Source of the DNA: Actinobacillus capsulatus DSM 19761
Lineage (GTDB): Bacteria > Pseudomonadota > Gammaproteobacteria > Enterobacterales > Pasteurellaceae
Assembly (NCBI RefSeq): GCF_000374285.1
Contig: NZ_KB893930.1
Span: 62,001 to 126,000, forward strand
Direction: 5' to 3'
Length of the DNA stretch: 64,000 bases
Part shown: one piece after another, positions 53,801 to 63,559 of the stretch
Layout: each line of letters starts with the position of its first letter
Numbering within the stretch: position 1 is the stretch's first letter
Translations under genes and position numbers: made by a program
Notes under the pieces: generated by a model
Databases searched by the model: none
Told to the model about the DNA's origin: nothing
The model's input: only the letters and a program-made list of their open reading frames with translations

Positions 53801-55768
53801 ATGCCAAAAATAAAACTAAATGAAATGACACTTTCCTCCTTTGTTACCCAACAAATCGAACAAAATGATGCTTTTACTTTATTGAACGGCTTATGTCAGT
53901 GGCTTAGAGCCGGCAAGCCGGAACAAGCGGTCGAAAAATTAGAATTTTTTACCAATTTACTCAAGCAACAGCCGGAACTCGCTCAAGCGGTTGTTACGCT
54001 AATCTGCCGTTGGCTTTGCCAGTTACGTTTATATCCGATTTTAGTCAGTAGCGGCATTTTAGGTCGCCAAGGTTTCGGACCTGAAATGCGTAATCGCTTA
54101 TATGAGAAGCTCAACCCGTCATTTAAAGATGTGAATGATTTACGTGATGTGTTTATTTTGTTGTTTTGCGATCGGCATGATGTGGATTGGATTAATGCTA
54201 TTCCGACCAAAAGTTGGTTAAATTTTCTAAATACGTTAGATCGCAATGTAAGCGAGCAGGATAGAGCTTGGCTGTATGAGCATATTCGTCACGAAGGATT
54301 ATTTGCGATCAAAATGCTTTCAATTTGGATTGCGGCAGAGGATTTGGAGCCGGAGTTAATTCGTTTGGATCGAACTCTGTTAGATGCGGATTCGCCGTTT
54401 GTTGCATTGCAAAAAGAAGTCTTTCAATGGCTGGAGGCTCGCCGTCAAAATCAATACTATGACGATAGCCACTTACAAGTGATGTTTAGCCAATCACGTG
54501 AATTGGTGGATCGCTTACAGAAAAAAGGATCGACAGCAGGTTCGTCACTTGGCGTGGCGCACTTACTTGAGCGTTTAAGCCAAACGTTAGACCGTTTATC
54601 CATGTTGATGGAATTATTTTCTACCAACCGAGTTGCTCGTTTGCGCGTGTTGCAAATTACCAAAATGTTGGCGGAAGCTTCGGCAAAGCAGTACAGTATT
54701 TCCGATTTATGGAAACAGAGTGTCAAAATGCTTTCTCGCAGCATTACTCAACACACCAGTGATCACGGCGAACACTATATTACCCGTGATAAAAAAGAAT
54801 ATTTCAGTATGTTTTATTCCGCTGCTGGCGGTGGGGTACTGATTGCGCTTATGGCGTTATTTAAAGTGTATCTAGGCGGAATGATTGACGATAAAGTCTG
54901 GAAAGGTATTGCGGAAGGTTTGAACTACGGTATCGGTTTTACCATTATCTTTATGTTACATTTTACCGTGGCGACCAAGCAGCCAGCGATGACTGCCGCG
55001 CGTTTTGCCGAGGCAGTCGAACGAAACCCGCAGGGCAGAGCGGTGAATATGAAATTGGCGCAATTGTTGGTGGATGTATTGCGTTCACAAAGCATTGCAG
55101 TATTGGGGAATGTGATTGTGTCGATGAGTGTGGCGGCATTGATCGCCTATGGCTATACAAAACACACCGGCAAAACGTTATTAGACAGTGAAATGGTACA
55201 ATATCAGCTAAGTTCGATTGACCCGACCAAAGGGACGTTATGGTTTGCGGCAATTGCCGGTTTGTGGTTGTTCTGCTCGGGGATTATTTCCGGCTACTTT
55301 GATAACCGCAGCAACTATTTAAATACCCGTATGCGGTTAAGACAGCACCCGTGGTTAAAGGCGATTTTACCGTTATCCATCCGAGAGAAATGTGCCGACT
55401 ATGTGCATGATAATTCAGGGTCGATTATCGGTAACTTAGGATTTGGTATGCTGCTTGGTATTACCGGTGTGATCGGTTATTGGTTAGGGCTGCCGTTAGA
55501 TATTCGCCATGTAGCCTTTTCTTCGGCGAATGTCGGTTATGCGGTGGTGAGTGACTCATTGGGTTGGCAGGTATTACTGCAAAGCATTTGCTTTGTGTTG
55601 ATGATTGGTGCGGTTAACTTGATTGTTAGTTTCTCTCTAACACTATGGATTGCATTGCGTTCACGCAATACCGAAATTGATAGCTGGCGGGAAATTTTAA
55701 AATGTTTATGGGAAATAATTCGTAAGCGCCCGTTAAGTTTATTTTTACCGGTTCAGTTGAATAAGTAG
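53801..55768 (+). CDS. Gcr-type site-specific recombinase-family protein (PF10136)
   Basis: 655-aa protein. The N-terminal half is helical and cytosolic (AWLYEHIRHEGLFAIKMLSIW, SSLGVAHLLERLSQTLDRLS). The C-terminal half has about seven hydrophobic helices from residue 345 (FYSAAGGGVLIALMALF). The family was named after the Neisseria gonorrhoeae gcr gene reported in site-specific recombination, but no catalytic Tyr or Ser recombinase motif is visible; the membrane helices make a DNA recombinase role doubtful. Confidence 0.75.
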   Translation: MPKIKLNEMTLSSFVTQQIEQNDAFTLLNGLCQWLRAGKPEQAVEKLEFFTNLLKQQPELAQAVVTLICRWLCQLRLYPILVSSGILGRQGFGPEMRNRLYEKLNPSFKDVNDLRDVFILLFCDRHDVDWINAIPTKSWLNFLNTLDRNVSEQDRAWLYEHIRHEGLFAIKMLSIWIAAEDLEPELIRLDRTLLDADSPFVALQKEVFQWLEARRQNQYYDDSHLQVMFSQSRELVDRLQKKGSTAGSSLGVAHLLERLSQTLDRLSMLMELFSTNRVARLRVLQITKMLAEASAKQYSISDLWKQSVKMLSRSITQHTSDHGEHYITRDKKEYFSMFYSAAGGGVLIALMALFKVYLGGMIDDKVWKGIAEGLNYGIGFTIIFMLHFTVATKQPAMTAARFAEAVERNPQGRAVNMKLAQLLVDVLRSQSIAVLGNVIVSMSVAALIAYGYTKHTGKTLLDSEMVQYQLSSIDPTKGTLWFAAIAGLWLFCSGIISGYFDNRSNYLNTRMRLRQHPWLKAILPLSIREKCADYVHDNSGSIIGNLGFGMLLGITGVIGYWLGLPLDIRHVAFSSANVGYAVVSDSLGWQVLLQSICFVLMIGAVNLIVSFSLTLWIALRSRNTEIDSWREILKCLWEIIRKRPLSLFLPVQLNK

Positions 55769-55777
55769 TAAGACAAT

Positions 55778-55828
55778 ACAAGCGGTTAAATTTGTAAAAT
55801 TTTTTACAAATTTAACCGCTTGTTTTTA
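55778..55828. terminator. Long bidirectional uptake-sequence terminator
   Basis: Perfect 21-base arms at 55778-55798 and 55803-55823 with a four-base loop; outer ends are ACAAGCGGT/ACCGCTTGT. It separates the convergent gcr-type and acyl-CoA ligase genes. Confidence 0.9.
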
Positions 55829-55829
55829 G

Positions 55830-57608
55830 CTAGTTATACATTGCTTCAATTTGCGGACGATAGCGTTCTAGAATGACCTTACGGCGTAATTTAAGCGTTG
55901 GCGTGAGTTCTTCCATATGGATACTAAAAGCTTGCGGAAGTAGAGTGAACTTTTTAATTTGTTCGAAATGGGCAAGCTCTTGTTGTAACTCTTCAATACG
56001 TTTTTCAAATAATTGAATAACCGCCGAATGCTTGATTAATTCAAGGCGGTCATGATATTTGATATTCAATTGCTTAGCGTATTCTTCCAAAGCCTCGAAT
56101 GAAGGTACAATCAGTGCTGATACATATTTTTTTGTATCCGCAATCACTGCAATTTGCTCAATAAATTTATCTTTAGTCAATTTACCTTCAATATATTGCG
56201 GAGCTATGTATTTGCCGTTTGAGGTTTTCATCAGCTCTTTAATACGGTCGGTAATATAAAGATTGCCATGTTCATCTAATGCGCCAGCATCTCCGGTACG
56301 TAAGAAGCCGTCTTCAGTAAAGGCTTTAGCGGTTTCTTGCGGATTTTTATAATAGCCTTTCATCACCATGCCGCCACGAACCAGAATTTCATTATCTTCG
56401 CCGATTTTTACCTCGGCATTTGGCATGAGCGTGCCAATGGAGTTTAAAGCAAAGTTGCGATCTGCCCAGCAAGAAACGGTAGCGGTTGTTTCTGTCATAC
56501 CATAGCCTAATTTCACATTAATACCGATGCTATGAAAAAATTCCCCGATAGCTGGTTCTAATTTTGCACCGCCGCAAGGCATCATTTTGATATTACCACC
56601 TAATAATGCACGTAATTTTGAAAGCACCAGTTTATCCGCAAGTTTGTAAGCGAAAGTTGCTTTTTGTGTATGAACGAAATGTTTTCCCTGCTTTAATGCC
56701 CATTGGAAAAGCGCTCGTCGATAAAAAGGCGCTTGTTTTACTTTATCAAAGATAGCGCTATACATTTTTTCGTATAAACGTGGAACCGCACACATTAGCG
56801 TTGGTTTGACTTCGGCTAATGCCGAGCGTACTTCATTGGTGTCTTCCAAGTAACAAACGGTTGCGCCTTTATGTAATAAATAAGCTACCCAAGCGCGTTC
56901 GAAAATATGCGAAAAAGGTAAGAATGACAGTGACACATCATCATGTCCTACCTCGGGTAAGGCTAAATCGTGAGCTTGTAGCTGGTGAGCCAGATTTGAG
57001 AAGTCTAACATTACACCCTTAGGCGTACCGGTCGTTCCGGAAGTATAAATTATGGTAAATAAATCATCGAGCTGGATGCTGCTTAGACATCGGATGAGTT
57101 TAGGGTGATATTTTCCGGAACTTTTTCCTAAGAAATCATTCCAACCACACGACGAAGAAGTATTGTCAAGCGTTTCCTCAAGATGAGGTTTCATGACAAT
57201 GATTTTCTCGAGCGAAGGACAGTTTTTAGCAATTTTTAATGCAACACCAAGCTGTTCTTGATCTCCTACGAACAAGAGTTTGATGTCCGCATTATTAATA
57301 ATTAATTCAGCTTGTTTGGCGGTATTTGTCGCATAAATGGGTACAGTTACAGCACGAATCTGTAACGCACCTAGATCCGCTATAGTCCATTGCGGCATAT
57401 TGTGAGCAAAAATGCCAATTTTATCTTGTATTCCAATACCATGAGCTAGTAATGCGAGAGAAACTTTATCAATCTGTGATTGAAAGTCTTGCCAAGAAAT
57501 ATCCACCCATGTGCCATTTTCCTTATGGCGTAAAGCGGTCGAGTTTTGTAGCTTTTTTGCTTGTTGTCGTACTCGATGAACGAAATGGAAGTCTAACGGC
57601 TGATTCAT
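55830..57608 (-). CDS. Long-chain fatty acid-CoA ligase (AMP-binding, FAA1 type)
   Basis: 592-aa adenylate-forming ligase; activates fatty acids to acyl-CoA through an acyl-adenylate. [16 protein letters not shown] near residues 187-202 is the P-loop; [11 protein letters not shown] near residue 345 and [20 protein letters not shown] near residue 410 are A5 and A7. [15 protein letters not shown] is A8-like. FAA1/FadD15-like rather than enterobacterial FadD. Peripheral to the inner membrane. Confidence 0.93.
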   Translation of the reverse strand: MNQPLDFHFVHRVRQQAKKLQNSTALRHKENGTWVDISWQDFQSQIDKVSLALLAHGIGIQDKIGIFAHNMPQWTIADLGALQIRAVTVPIYATNTAKQAELIINNADIKLLFVGDQEQLGVALKIAKNCPSLEKIIVMKPHLEETLDNTSSSCGWNDFLGKSSGKYHPKLIRCLSSIQLDDLFTIIYTSGTTGTPKGVMLDFSNLAHQLQAHDLALPEVGHDDVSLSFLPFSHIFERAWVAYLLHKGATVCYLEDTNEVRSALAEVKPTLMCAVPRLYEKMYSAIFDKVKQAPFYRRALFQWALKQGKHFVHTQKATFAYKLADKLVLSKLRALLGGNIKMMPCGGAKLEPAIGEFFHSIGINVKLGYGMTETTATVSCWADRNFALNSIGTLMPNAEVKIGEDNEILVRGGMVMKGYYKNPQETAKAFTEDGFLRTGDAGALDEHGNLYITDRIKELMKTSNGKYIAPQYIEGKLTKDKFIEQIAVIADTKKYVSALIVPSFEALEEYAKQLNIKYHDRLELIKHSAVIQLFEKRIEELQQELAHFEQIKKFTLLPQAFSIHMEELTPTLKLRRKVILERYRPQIEAMYN

Positions 57609-57762
57609 ATAAACCCTTTATTTATTAGTTTAAGCTTACGCATGTATGCTAATTTAATATTTAATAAAGATAAAAGCTAGATCCTAAGTAGACAAAAAGC
57701 GAACAAATGTGAGCTGAAAATCTACATTATTATAAATTTTAAACACATTATGGATGTATCTT

Positions 57763-60183
57763 ATGGGTATCAAATTTAATCACGTTGTGCTTGCCCTCCT
57801 CTCAACTACAGCTGCAAATACGGTTTTTGCAAATCAATCTCCGATTGATGTTAAACGTGAAGAAATCGTTATTTTCGCACGTCAAGGAGATAGCCAGCTT
57901 GAACAAGCTATTACTCAAATGTCGGCTTTATATAAAAAGACACAAGATCAAAAAGTTCGCGACGATTTAATCGCATTGATGGTAAGGAAAGGTCAATTTA
58001 AAGAAGCGACACAGGTCTGTTCGAGATGTAATGTAAATAGTTTCTCGGAAAGCGAGCTAGAAAATTTGGCAAAGGCATATCGCACAAGTCAAAATCTTCC
58101 AAAATCCCTTCAGTTATATGAGAAGCTACGCAGTTCTTATTCTCAAAATCCAAATGGTCTGTTAGGTAGTGCGCTTGTTGAAACGGAATTAGGCAAATAT
58201 CAAGATGCTCAAATTCATCTTGCTCAATATAAGCAAAAGTTTGGTGCTGATGGCGGTTACAAGGACGCATCAAGCTTTCTGTTAGATCAAACGGAACCTG
58301 AATTAGCTAAATTAGGGCGTTGGCAGGAGCAGATTAAAGCTAATCCTTCGAATCATAAATTGGCAATACAGCTTTATCGGTTAGCGACTAAATTGAATGT
58401 TCATCCGGTTCAAGATCAGCTTGTGCAAATCTATCCCGAGTTGTTTACAGCAAAAGATAAAGCTTGGTTAGAGCATAGCAAAGTGATTTCGGCGGTAAAA
58501 GGCAATAGCAGTTTGAAAAAAGTTGAACTGCAAAATGCACATAAACGCTTAACACACGTGATTGAAAATATAGATACTGAAAATCCTTTGTATCAACAAG
58601 CGATCCAAGACCGTTTAGCAGTTGCTAATCGTTTGAATAATAATGAATTGGTAAGAGAGGATTACCAGCGATTAATTGCTTTAAATAAAGGCATTCCGGA
58701 TTATGTGAAAGAAGCTTATGCGGATACATTATTAAGAGAAGGTTCCGCATTTAAAGCATTAGATATTTATCAAGAGCTTGAAGCAAAAGAACGCGCGCAA
58801 CATAAGGTTGTTAGTACAGCACTGTTGTTTAAATTGATTAGTGCTTCAAGCGATGCTGGCTATTTCCAACAAGCACAAGATTATCAAGATCAAATTCGTG
58901 AGAGTGAAACAATTTGGGATTTCACACGTACGACTCGTTTAAGCAATTCGAATTATGAGCGAGCTTATTACAACCAAGTCAATCTGTATAACTGGCGTGG
59001 TGATAAAAGTACGGCGATTGAGAAATTAGTGGATAGATTAATGCACCGAGTACCGGGTGATCCTTGGACAATGTTGGCGTTAAGCGATTTGGAAAGTTCT
59101 CGTAATAACCATGACCGAGCAAACTTTTTGGCAGATAAAGCAAGTCATTTCTTAGGTGAAGGAGAGCAAGGCGCTTATAAAAATCAGCGTGCCAATATTG
59201 CATTTAGTCAAGGGAATTTACGAGAAGTTCGTAAGTTGATAGACGGCTATACAGAGGAAGAACGTGAAGGTGCTGAGTCGGTTTTAAAAAATTATGAAGA
59301 TGCTCGTCGAGGAAGCTTCACCGCTTCATTTGGGGTACAACGCCAGACTGCCCCAAAAAACAAATCAAGTAATGAAACCACACAAGAGTATTATTTGAAT
59401 TCGCCGAAAAGTGCGGACGGACATTATGCTTATGTGCATTATGCAGAAGAGAAGGTACCGACAGAAGATACAGTGTTAAAACAACGTCGTATTGGTGTAG
59501 GTACATATGTAAATTTGTATCCTGTTAATGTGAATATTGAAGCCGGTAAGGGGATTAAATTACATGATAAAAGTTATCTATCATTAGCGACTTCTTATCA
59601 GTTTAATCAGCGCTGGCGTTTTGAGCTATCAGGTAATCTGAATGGGAGTGGAACACCAATTAAAGCAATTAATCAAGGTGTTTATACGAAAGATATTGGT
59701 TTCACTACGACGTATACCTATCGCGATTTGTTCCGTGTCGGTGCCGGTATTAATGTGATGAAATTTGATGACGGCAATCTGCGTAAATCGTTTTATGCAT
59801 GGGCTTCAGCAGAAACATTCAGAAAAGATCGTTGGACTTTAACCAATAATCTGCGCTTTGATTATCAACGCAATAAAGAAACTGCTTCAGCATGGTATTA
59901 CAACCCATTAAAAAGCCGCAATATAGAATTTGGTGCGGATCTCAGTTATTGGCAGCCAATGAATTATGGTTTGGCTTTAACACACCATACCCGAGCGAGT
60001 GTTGGTCAATATAAACAGCAAGGACATAAAGCGGAGCGATCTTGGTCGTTAAGCTATGGACATGATTGGCGTATTACCAAGAAAGTGAGTTTATCTTATG
60101 AGATTGGTCGTAAGAAAAATATCTATGATGGTGATGCGGAATTCAATAATTACGGCAACATAAATCTTTCATATTCTTTTTAA
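57763..60183 (+). CDS. pgaA: Poly-beta-1,6-GlcNAc outer-membrane export porin
   Basis: 806 aa (809 from the upstream ATG 57754); signal peptide then a TPR domain (about 30-510; EQAITQMSALYKKTQDQKVR, LYEKLRSSYSQNPNGLLGSA) and a C-terminal beta-barrel ending YSF. Exports partially deacetylated PGA, the biofilm polysaccharide. First gene of pgaABCD. ATG 57763 is taken as the start because GGATG precedes it; 57754 is also possible. Confidence 0.95.
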   Translation: MGIKFNHVVLALLSTTAANTVFANQSPIDVKREEIVIFARQGDSQLEQAITQMSALYKKTQDQKVRDDLIALMVRKGQFKEATQVCSRCNVNSFSESELENLAKAYRTSQNLPKSLQLYEKLRSSYSQNPNGLLGSALVETELGKYQDAQIHLAQYKQKFGADGGYKDASSFLLDQTEPELAKLGRWQEQIKANPSNHKLAIQLYRLATKLNVHPVQDQLVQIYPELFTAKDKAWLEHSKVISAVKGNSSLKKVELQNAHKRLTHVIENIDTENPLYQQAIQDRLAVANRLNNNELVREDYQRLIALNKGIPDYVKEAYADTLLREGSAFKALDIYQELEAKERAQHKVVSTALLFKLISASSDAGYFQQAQDYQDQIRESETIWDFTRTTRLSNSNYERAYYNQVNLYNWRGDKSTAIEKLVDRLMHRVPGDPWTMLALSDLESSRNNHDRANFLADKASHFLGEGEQGAYKNQRANIAFSQGNLREVRKLIDGYTEEEREGAESVLKNYEDARRGSFTASFGVQRQTAPKNKSSNETTQEYYLNSPKSADGHYAYVHYAEEKVPTEDTVLKQRRIGVGTYVNLYPVNVNIEAGKGIKLHDKSYLSLATSYQFNQRWRFELSGNLNGSGTPIKAINQGVYTKDIGFTTTYTYRDLFRVGAGINVMKFDDGNLRKSFYAWASAETFRKDRWTLTNNLRFDYQRNKETASAWYYNPLKSRNIEFGADLSYWQPMNYGLALTHHTRASVGQYKQQGHKAERSWSLSYGHDWRITKKVSLSYEIGRKKNIYDGDAEFNNYGNINLSYSF

Positions 60184-60196
60184 TGGGTGAAGCAAA

Positions 60197-61969
60197 ATGA
60201 TATTAAAAAAACTCGGTCAGACATTAGCGGTCTGTTTATCGCTATTTTTTGCAAAGGCATTTGCTGCCGACACATATAGCGTTCTCGCTTATCACTCAGT
60301 AGTAGATGAAAGTGCGCCTAAGGATAAACGTCTTTATGTTTCACAAACCATTACCGCACAGCAATTGATTTCGCATTTTAACTGGTTTAAAGCGCAAGGC
60401 TACAATGTGGTGAGCTGGCAACAAGTTCTGGATGCAGAACAAGGAAAAACAACTTTACCGCCGAAAGCCGTAGTAATTTCTTTTGATGACGGTTACGAAA
60501 CGATGTATAGCGTGATTTATCCGTTGTTAAAAGCGTATAACTATCCGGCTGTTTTTGCTCCGGTCTCCAGTTGGATTGACACGCCGATGGGCGGAAAAAT
60601 CCAATACGGTAATGAAAAGCTGGATCGTGCTAAGTATTTCACGACTTGGCAGCAAATTGATGAGATGCAAAACAGCGGTTTAGTCGAAATCGCTTCACAT
60701 ACGCATGATTTACATCATGGCGTAAAAGCCAACCCCGGTGGCAGCCAGCTTGCTGCGATGATTGCTCCGGAGTATAAAAACGGTAAATATGAGACGGAAG
60801 CTCAATATAAATCTCGTCTGTTAAACGATATGAAAATGTCGGTAAGCCTGATTAAGAAGCATACGGGTAAAGCTCCAAGGGTAATGGTATGGCCATATGG
60901 TGCTTTTAATGATACGGCGATTGCATTGGCAAAACAAGCGGGTATGCCATATCACTTTACTTTGAAAGAGAAAGTTAATCATGTCGGTGACACTCATATC
61001 GGACGTTTTTTGATTGATGCGGAATCTAATTTTGCCGTGATTGCGGATTATTTAAATCGTACGGAAGATGCGGAGAACGAATCTTCCGTTCAGCGTGAGT
61101 TACATATTAATTTAGACCATGTATATAGCCCTGATCCTGTGGTGTTTAAAGCTAATTACGATGCGCTGATTAGCCGTGTTGCTCAGTATGGCGTTACGGC
61201 GGTGTATCTGAAAGCTTATTCGGATCCGGATAGAGATGGGATTATCAATGGTGTTTATTTCCCAAATCCGCATTTACCGGTAAAAGCAGACATATATAGC
61301 CAAGTTGCTTGGCAGCTAAGAACTCGTGCTGGTGTTAAAATTTACGCTTGGATGCCTGCTTCAATTGAAAGCTTGCCAAGCCATGTGCGAAGTGCGGACG
61401 TGATGAAATCACTGTATAAAAATCTTTCGCTGTATTCTAAAGGAGACGGTTTATTCTTTGATAGCAAGATTGGTAAGGATAAATGGGCAAGCCATGATGC
61501 TGCCTCTATTGAATTTACCAAAGAGTTGAAAACGGCTGCTGAACCTTATTTATTTTTCGGTACGCGTCACCAAAAGTTATTAAGAAATATTAATCCGGTC
61601 GGACAAAACTTTAGCCAAGATTTGGTGAGATTCAGCAAAGAATATGACAGGGTATTAATTGATGCAAGACCTTATTCTTTAGGTGGCGTAACAACAGCCT
61701 CACAAGCGAAAGACTGGTTAAAGGATATCACTCATATTGTTAAAGATACCGGTATTTCAAGTAAGAAAGTATTATTCGACTTCTCAATTGTAAATCCGAA
61801 AACATCTGAAAATGTTTCAACAAAAGAATTAATCAGCTGGATTAATGTATTGGAACGAAACGGCATTATGAGTTTCGGATATTATCCGAATCGATACTTA
61901 TTTGATGAAACGGTGCTTAAAGAGTTGAAACCTTATGTATCTAGTAATAAAGATATCACAAGGAAATAA
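60197..61969 (+). CDS. pgaB: PGA N-deacetylase
   Basis: 590 aa. N-terminal carbohydrate-esterase-4 domain: LAYHSVVDES, VISFDDGYETMYSVIYPLL (Asp pair, metal) near residues 94-113, EIASHTHDLHHG near residue 170. C-terminal glycoside-hydrolase-like PGA-binding domain about 300-590 with NLDHVYSPDP and FFDSKIGKDK. The signal peptide (SLFFAKAFAADT) has no lipobox Cys, whereas E. coli PgaB is a lipoprotein. It deacetylates PGA in the periplasm, needed for export. 13 bp after pgaA. Confidence 0.95.
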   Translation: MILKKLGQTLAVCLSLFFAKAFAADTYSVLAYHSVVDESAPKDKRLYVSQTITAQQLISHFNWFKAQGYNVVSWQQVLDAEQGKTTLPPKAVVISFDDGYETMYSVIYPLLKAYNYPAVFAPVSSWIDTPMGGKIQYGNEKLDRAKYFTTWQQIDEMQNSGLVEIASHTHDLHHGVKANPGGSQLAAMIAPEYKNGKYETEAQYKSRLLNDMKMSVSLIKKHTGKAPRVMVWPYGAFNDTAIALAKQAGMPYHFTLKEKVNHVGDTHIGRFLIDAESNFAVIADYLNRTEDAENESSVQRELHINLDHVYSPDPVVFKANYDALISRVAQYGVTAVYLKAYSDPDRDGIINGVYFPNPHLPVKADIYSQVAWQLRTRAGVKIYAWMPASIESLPSHVRSADVMKSLYKNLSLYSKGDGLFFDSKIGKDKWASHDAASIEFTKELKTAAEPYLFFGTRHQKLLRNINPVGQNFSQDLVRFSKEYDRVLIDARPYSLGGVTTASQAKDWLKDITHIVKDTGISSKKVLFDFSIVNPKTSENVSTKELISWINVLERNGIMSFGYYPNRYLFDETVLKELKPYVSSNKDITRK

Positions 61970-61982
61970 GCAAGGTGGTGAT

Positions 61983-63218
61983 ATGATTCTAGAAGTATTG
62001 AGTTTATTTGTATTTGCTTATCCCGCTGTAATGGCGTTTTACTGGGCTGTAGCGGGAGGGGTTTATTTCCTATTTAAGGAAAAACTAAAAGTTCCACCGA
62101 AATTCAGTGAGATGAGTAAAGAAGATGTGCCGCTAGTAAGTTTGATGGTTCCTTGTTATAACGAATCGGATAATTTAGATGAAGCCGTGCCACACTTACT
62201 GAATTTGAAATACCCAAATTATGAACTGATTTTTATCAATGACGGCAGTCGTGATAACACTGGCGAGTTAATTGATAAATGGGCAAAAACCGATAGTCGT
62301 ATCATTGCTTTACACCAGAAAAATTCAGGTAAGGCAAGTGCACTAAACAATGGTTTAAAAATTGCGAAAGGTAAATACGTAGGTTGTATTGACGGTGATG
62401 CGGTATTGGATTACATGGCTCTGGATTATATGGTGCAAGCATTAGAATCTAATCTGGAATATGGTGCGGTAACCGGTAATCCTCGTGTGCGTAATCGTAG
62501 TACTATTTTAGGCCGTTTACAAGTATCGGAATTCAGTTCTATTATTGGTTTAATTAAACGGGCGCAGTGCCTAATGGGGACGATTTTTACCGTATCAGGG
62601 GTGTGTTGTTTGTTCCGTAAAGACGTGATGCATGAAATTGGTGGTTGGAGTACCAATATGATCACAGAAGATATTGATGTGAGTTGGAAAATTCAAACAT
62701 CCGGCTACGATATCTTTTATGAGCCTCGTGCATTATGTTGGGTATTAATGCCAGAAACGATAAAGGGGCTGTTCAACCAGCGTCTACGTTGGGCACAGGG
62801 TGGTGCTGAAACGATGATGAAGTATTTCCCTAAAATTTGGCATTTAAAAAATCGCCGTTTATGGCCGATGTTTGCCGAATATGTTATTACTGCTGTTTGG
62901 GCGATTTCATTGGTGAGCGCGATGATTACAAGCGCATACCAATTGGCTTTTGACGGCAGTATAAACTTTATCAATTGGGGCTCATTAAAGCCGAGTATGG
63001 CAATTTTATTTATTGCGTTTTTTGCTCAATTAAGTATCAGTCTTTATATCGATAACCGTTATGAAAGAGGGGTAGTGAAGTACGCTTTCTCATGTGTATG
63101 GTATCCATGGTGGTATTGGATGTTAAATACGGTCACGTTGTTATGTGGCATTCCTAAAGCCATTTTCCGTAATAAATCAAGATTAGCAGTATGGACAAGC
63201 CCAGATAGAGGAGTATAA
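61983..63218 (+). CDS. pgaC: PGA synthase, GT2 glycosyltransferase
   Basis: 411-aa inner-membrane processive glycosyltransferase making poly-beta-1,6-GlcNAc from UDP-GlcNAc. INDGSRDNTGELID, DGDAVLDYMALDYM (D-x-D), TEDIDVSW and QRLRWAQGG are the D, DxD, ED and QxxRW motifs. Helices at both ends. ATG 61983 is chosen because GGTG precedes; it overlaps nothing, 13 bp after pgaB. Confidence 0.96.
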   Translation: MILEVLSLFVFAYPAVMAFYWAVAGGVYFLFKEKLKVPPKFSEMSKEDVPLVSLMVPCYNESDNLDEAVPHLLNLKYPNYELIFINDGSRDNTGELIDKWAKTDSRIIALHQKNSGKASALNNGLKIAKGKYVGCIDGDAVLDYMALDYMVQALESNLEYGAVTGNPRVRNRSTILGRLQVSEFSSIIGLIKRAQCLMGTIFTVSGVCCLFRKDVMHEIGGWSTNMITEDIDVSWKIQTSGYDIFYEPRALCWVLMPETIKGLFNQRLRWAQGGAETMMKYFPKIWHLKNRRLWPMFAEYVITAVWAISLVSAMITSAYQLAFDGSINFINWGSLKPSMAILFIAFFAQLSISLYIDNRYERGVVKYAFSCVWYPWWYWMLNTVTLLCGIPKAIFRNKSRLAVWTSPDRGV

Positions 63219-63222
63219 GGAT

Positions 63223-63507
63223 ATGCCAGCACAACAATTACAAAAACTAATGATCATCAATAAAACAAAACAGCTCGGGTGGAAGATTCGCTTAAAAAGT
63301 ATGTTTTTAACCGCTTTAACCTGGGCGGTTTGGTTATCTATGGCATTTATGGTTTATGAATACCGACAACATATTTTAGATAACCCAGTGTTGGATGTTT
63401 ATTACATAGGTGAAGTTATTCTGATGATGTTTGCAATTGTATTCGCTCTGATTTTTTGTACCATTTGTTGGTCATTTTTAGCGAAAAGTAGACGTAAGAA
63501 TCACTAA
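63223..63507 (+). CDS. pgaD: PGA synthesis accessory protein
   Basis: 94-aa inner-membrane protein with two helices (about 27-47 and 62-83; FLTALTWAVWLSMAFMVYEY). PgaD partners PgaC and is needed for its activity in response to c-di-GMP in E. coli. Shorter than E. coli PgaD (137 aa). It lies 4 bp after pgaC. Operon end. Confidence 0.9.
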   Translation: MPAQQLQKLMIINKTKQLGWKIRLKSMFLTALTWAVWLSMAFMVYEYRQHILDNPVLDVYYIGEVILMMFAIVFALIFCTICWSFLAKSRRKNH

Positions 63508-63518
63508 TCGTTATGCTT

Positions 63519-63554
63519 AAAAGCCCCTAGTTGCATGCTCTAGGGGCTTTTTTA
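63519..63554 (+). terminator. Rho-independent terminator of pgaABCD
   Basis: AAAAGCCCCTAG (63519-63530) and CTAGGGGCTTTT (63540-63551), then Ts. Confidence 0.92.
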
Positions 63555-63559
63555 TGGCA

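Noticed and set aside
53801-55768. Calling the Gcr-type protein an active DNA recombinase
   Set aside because: No catalytic Tyr or Ser recombinase motif is visible and half the protein is membrane helices; only the family name was kept.
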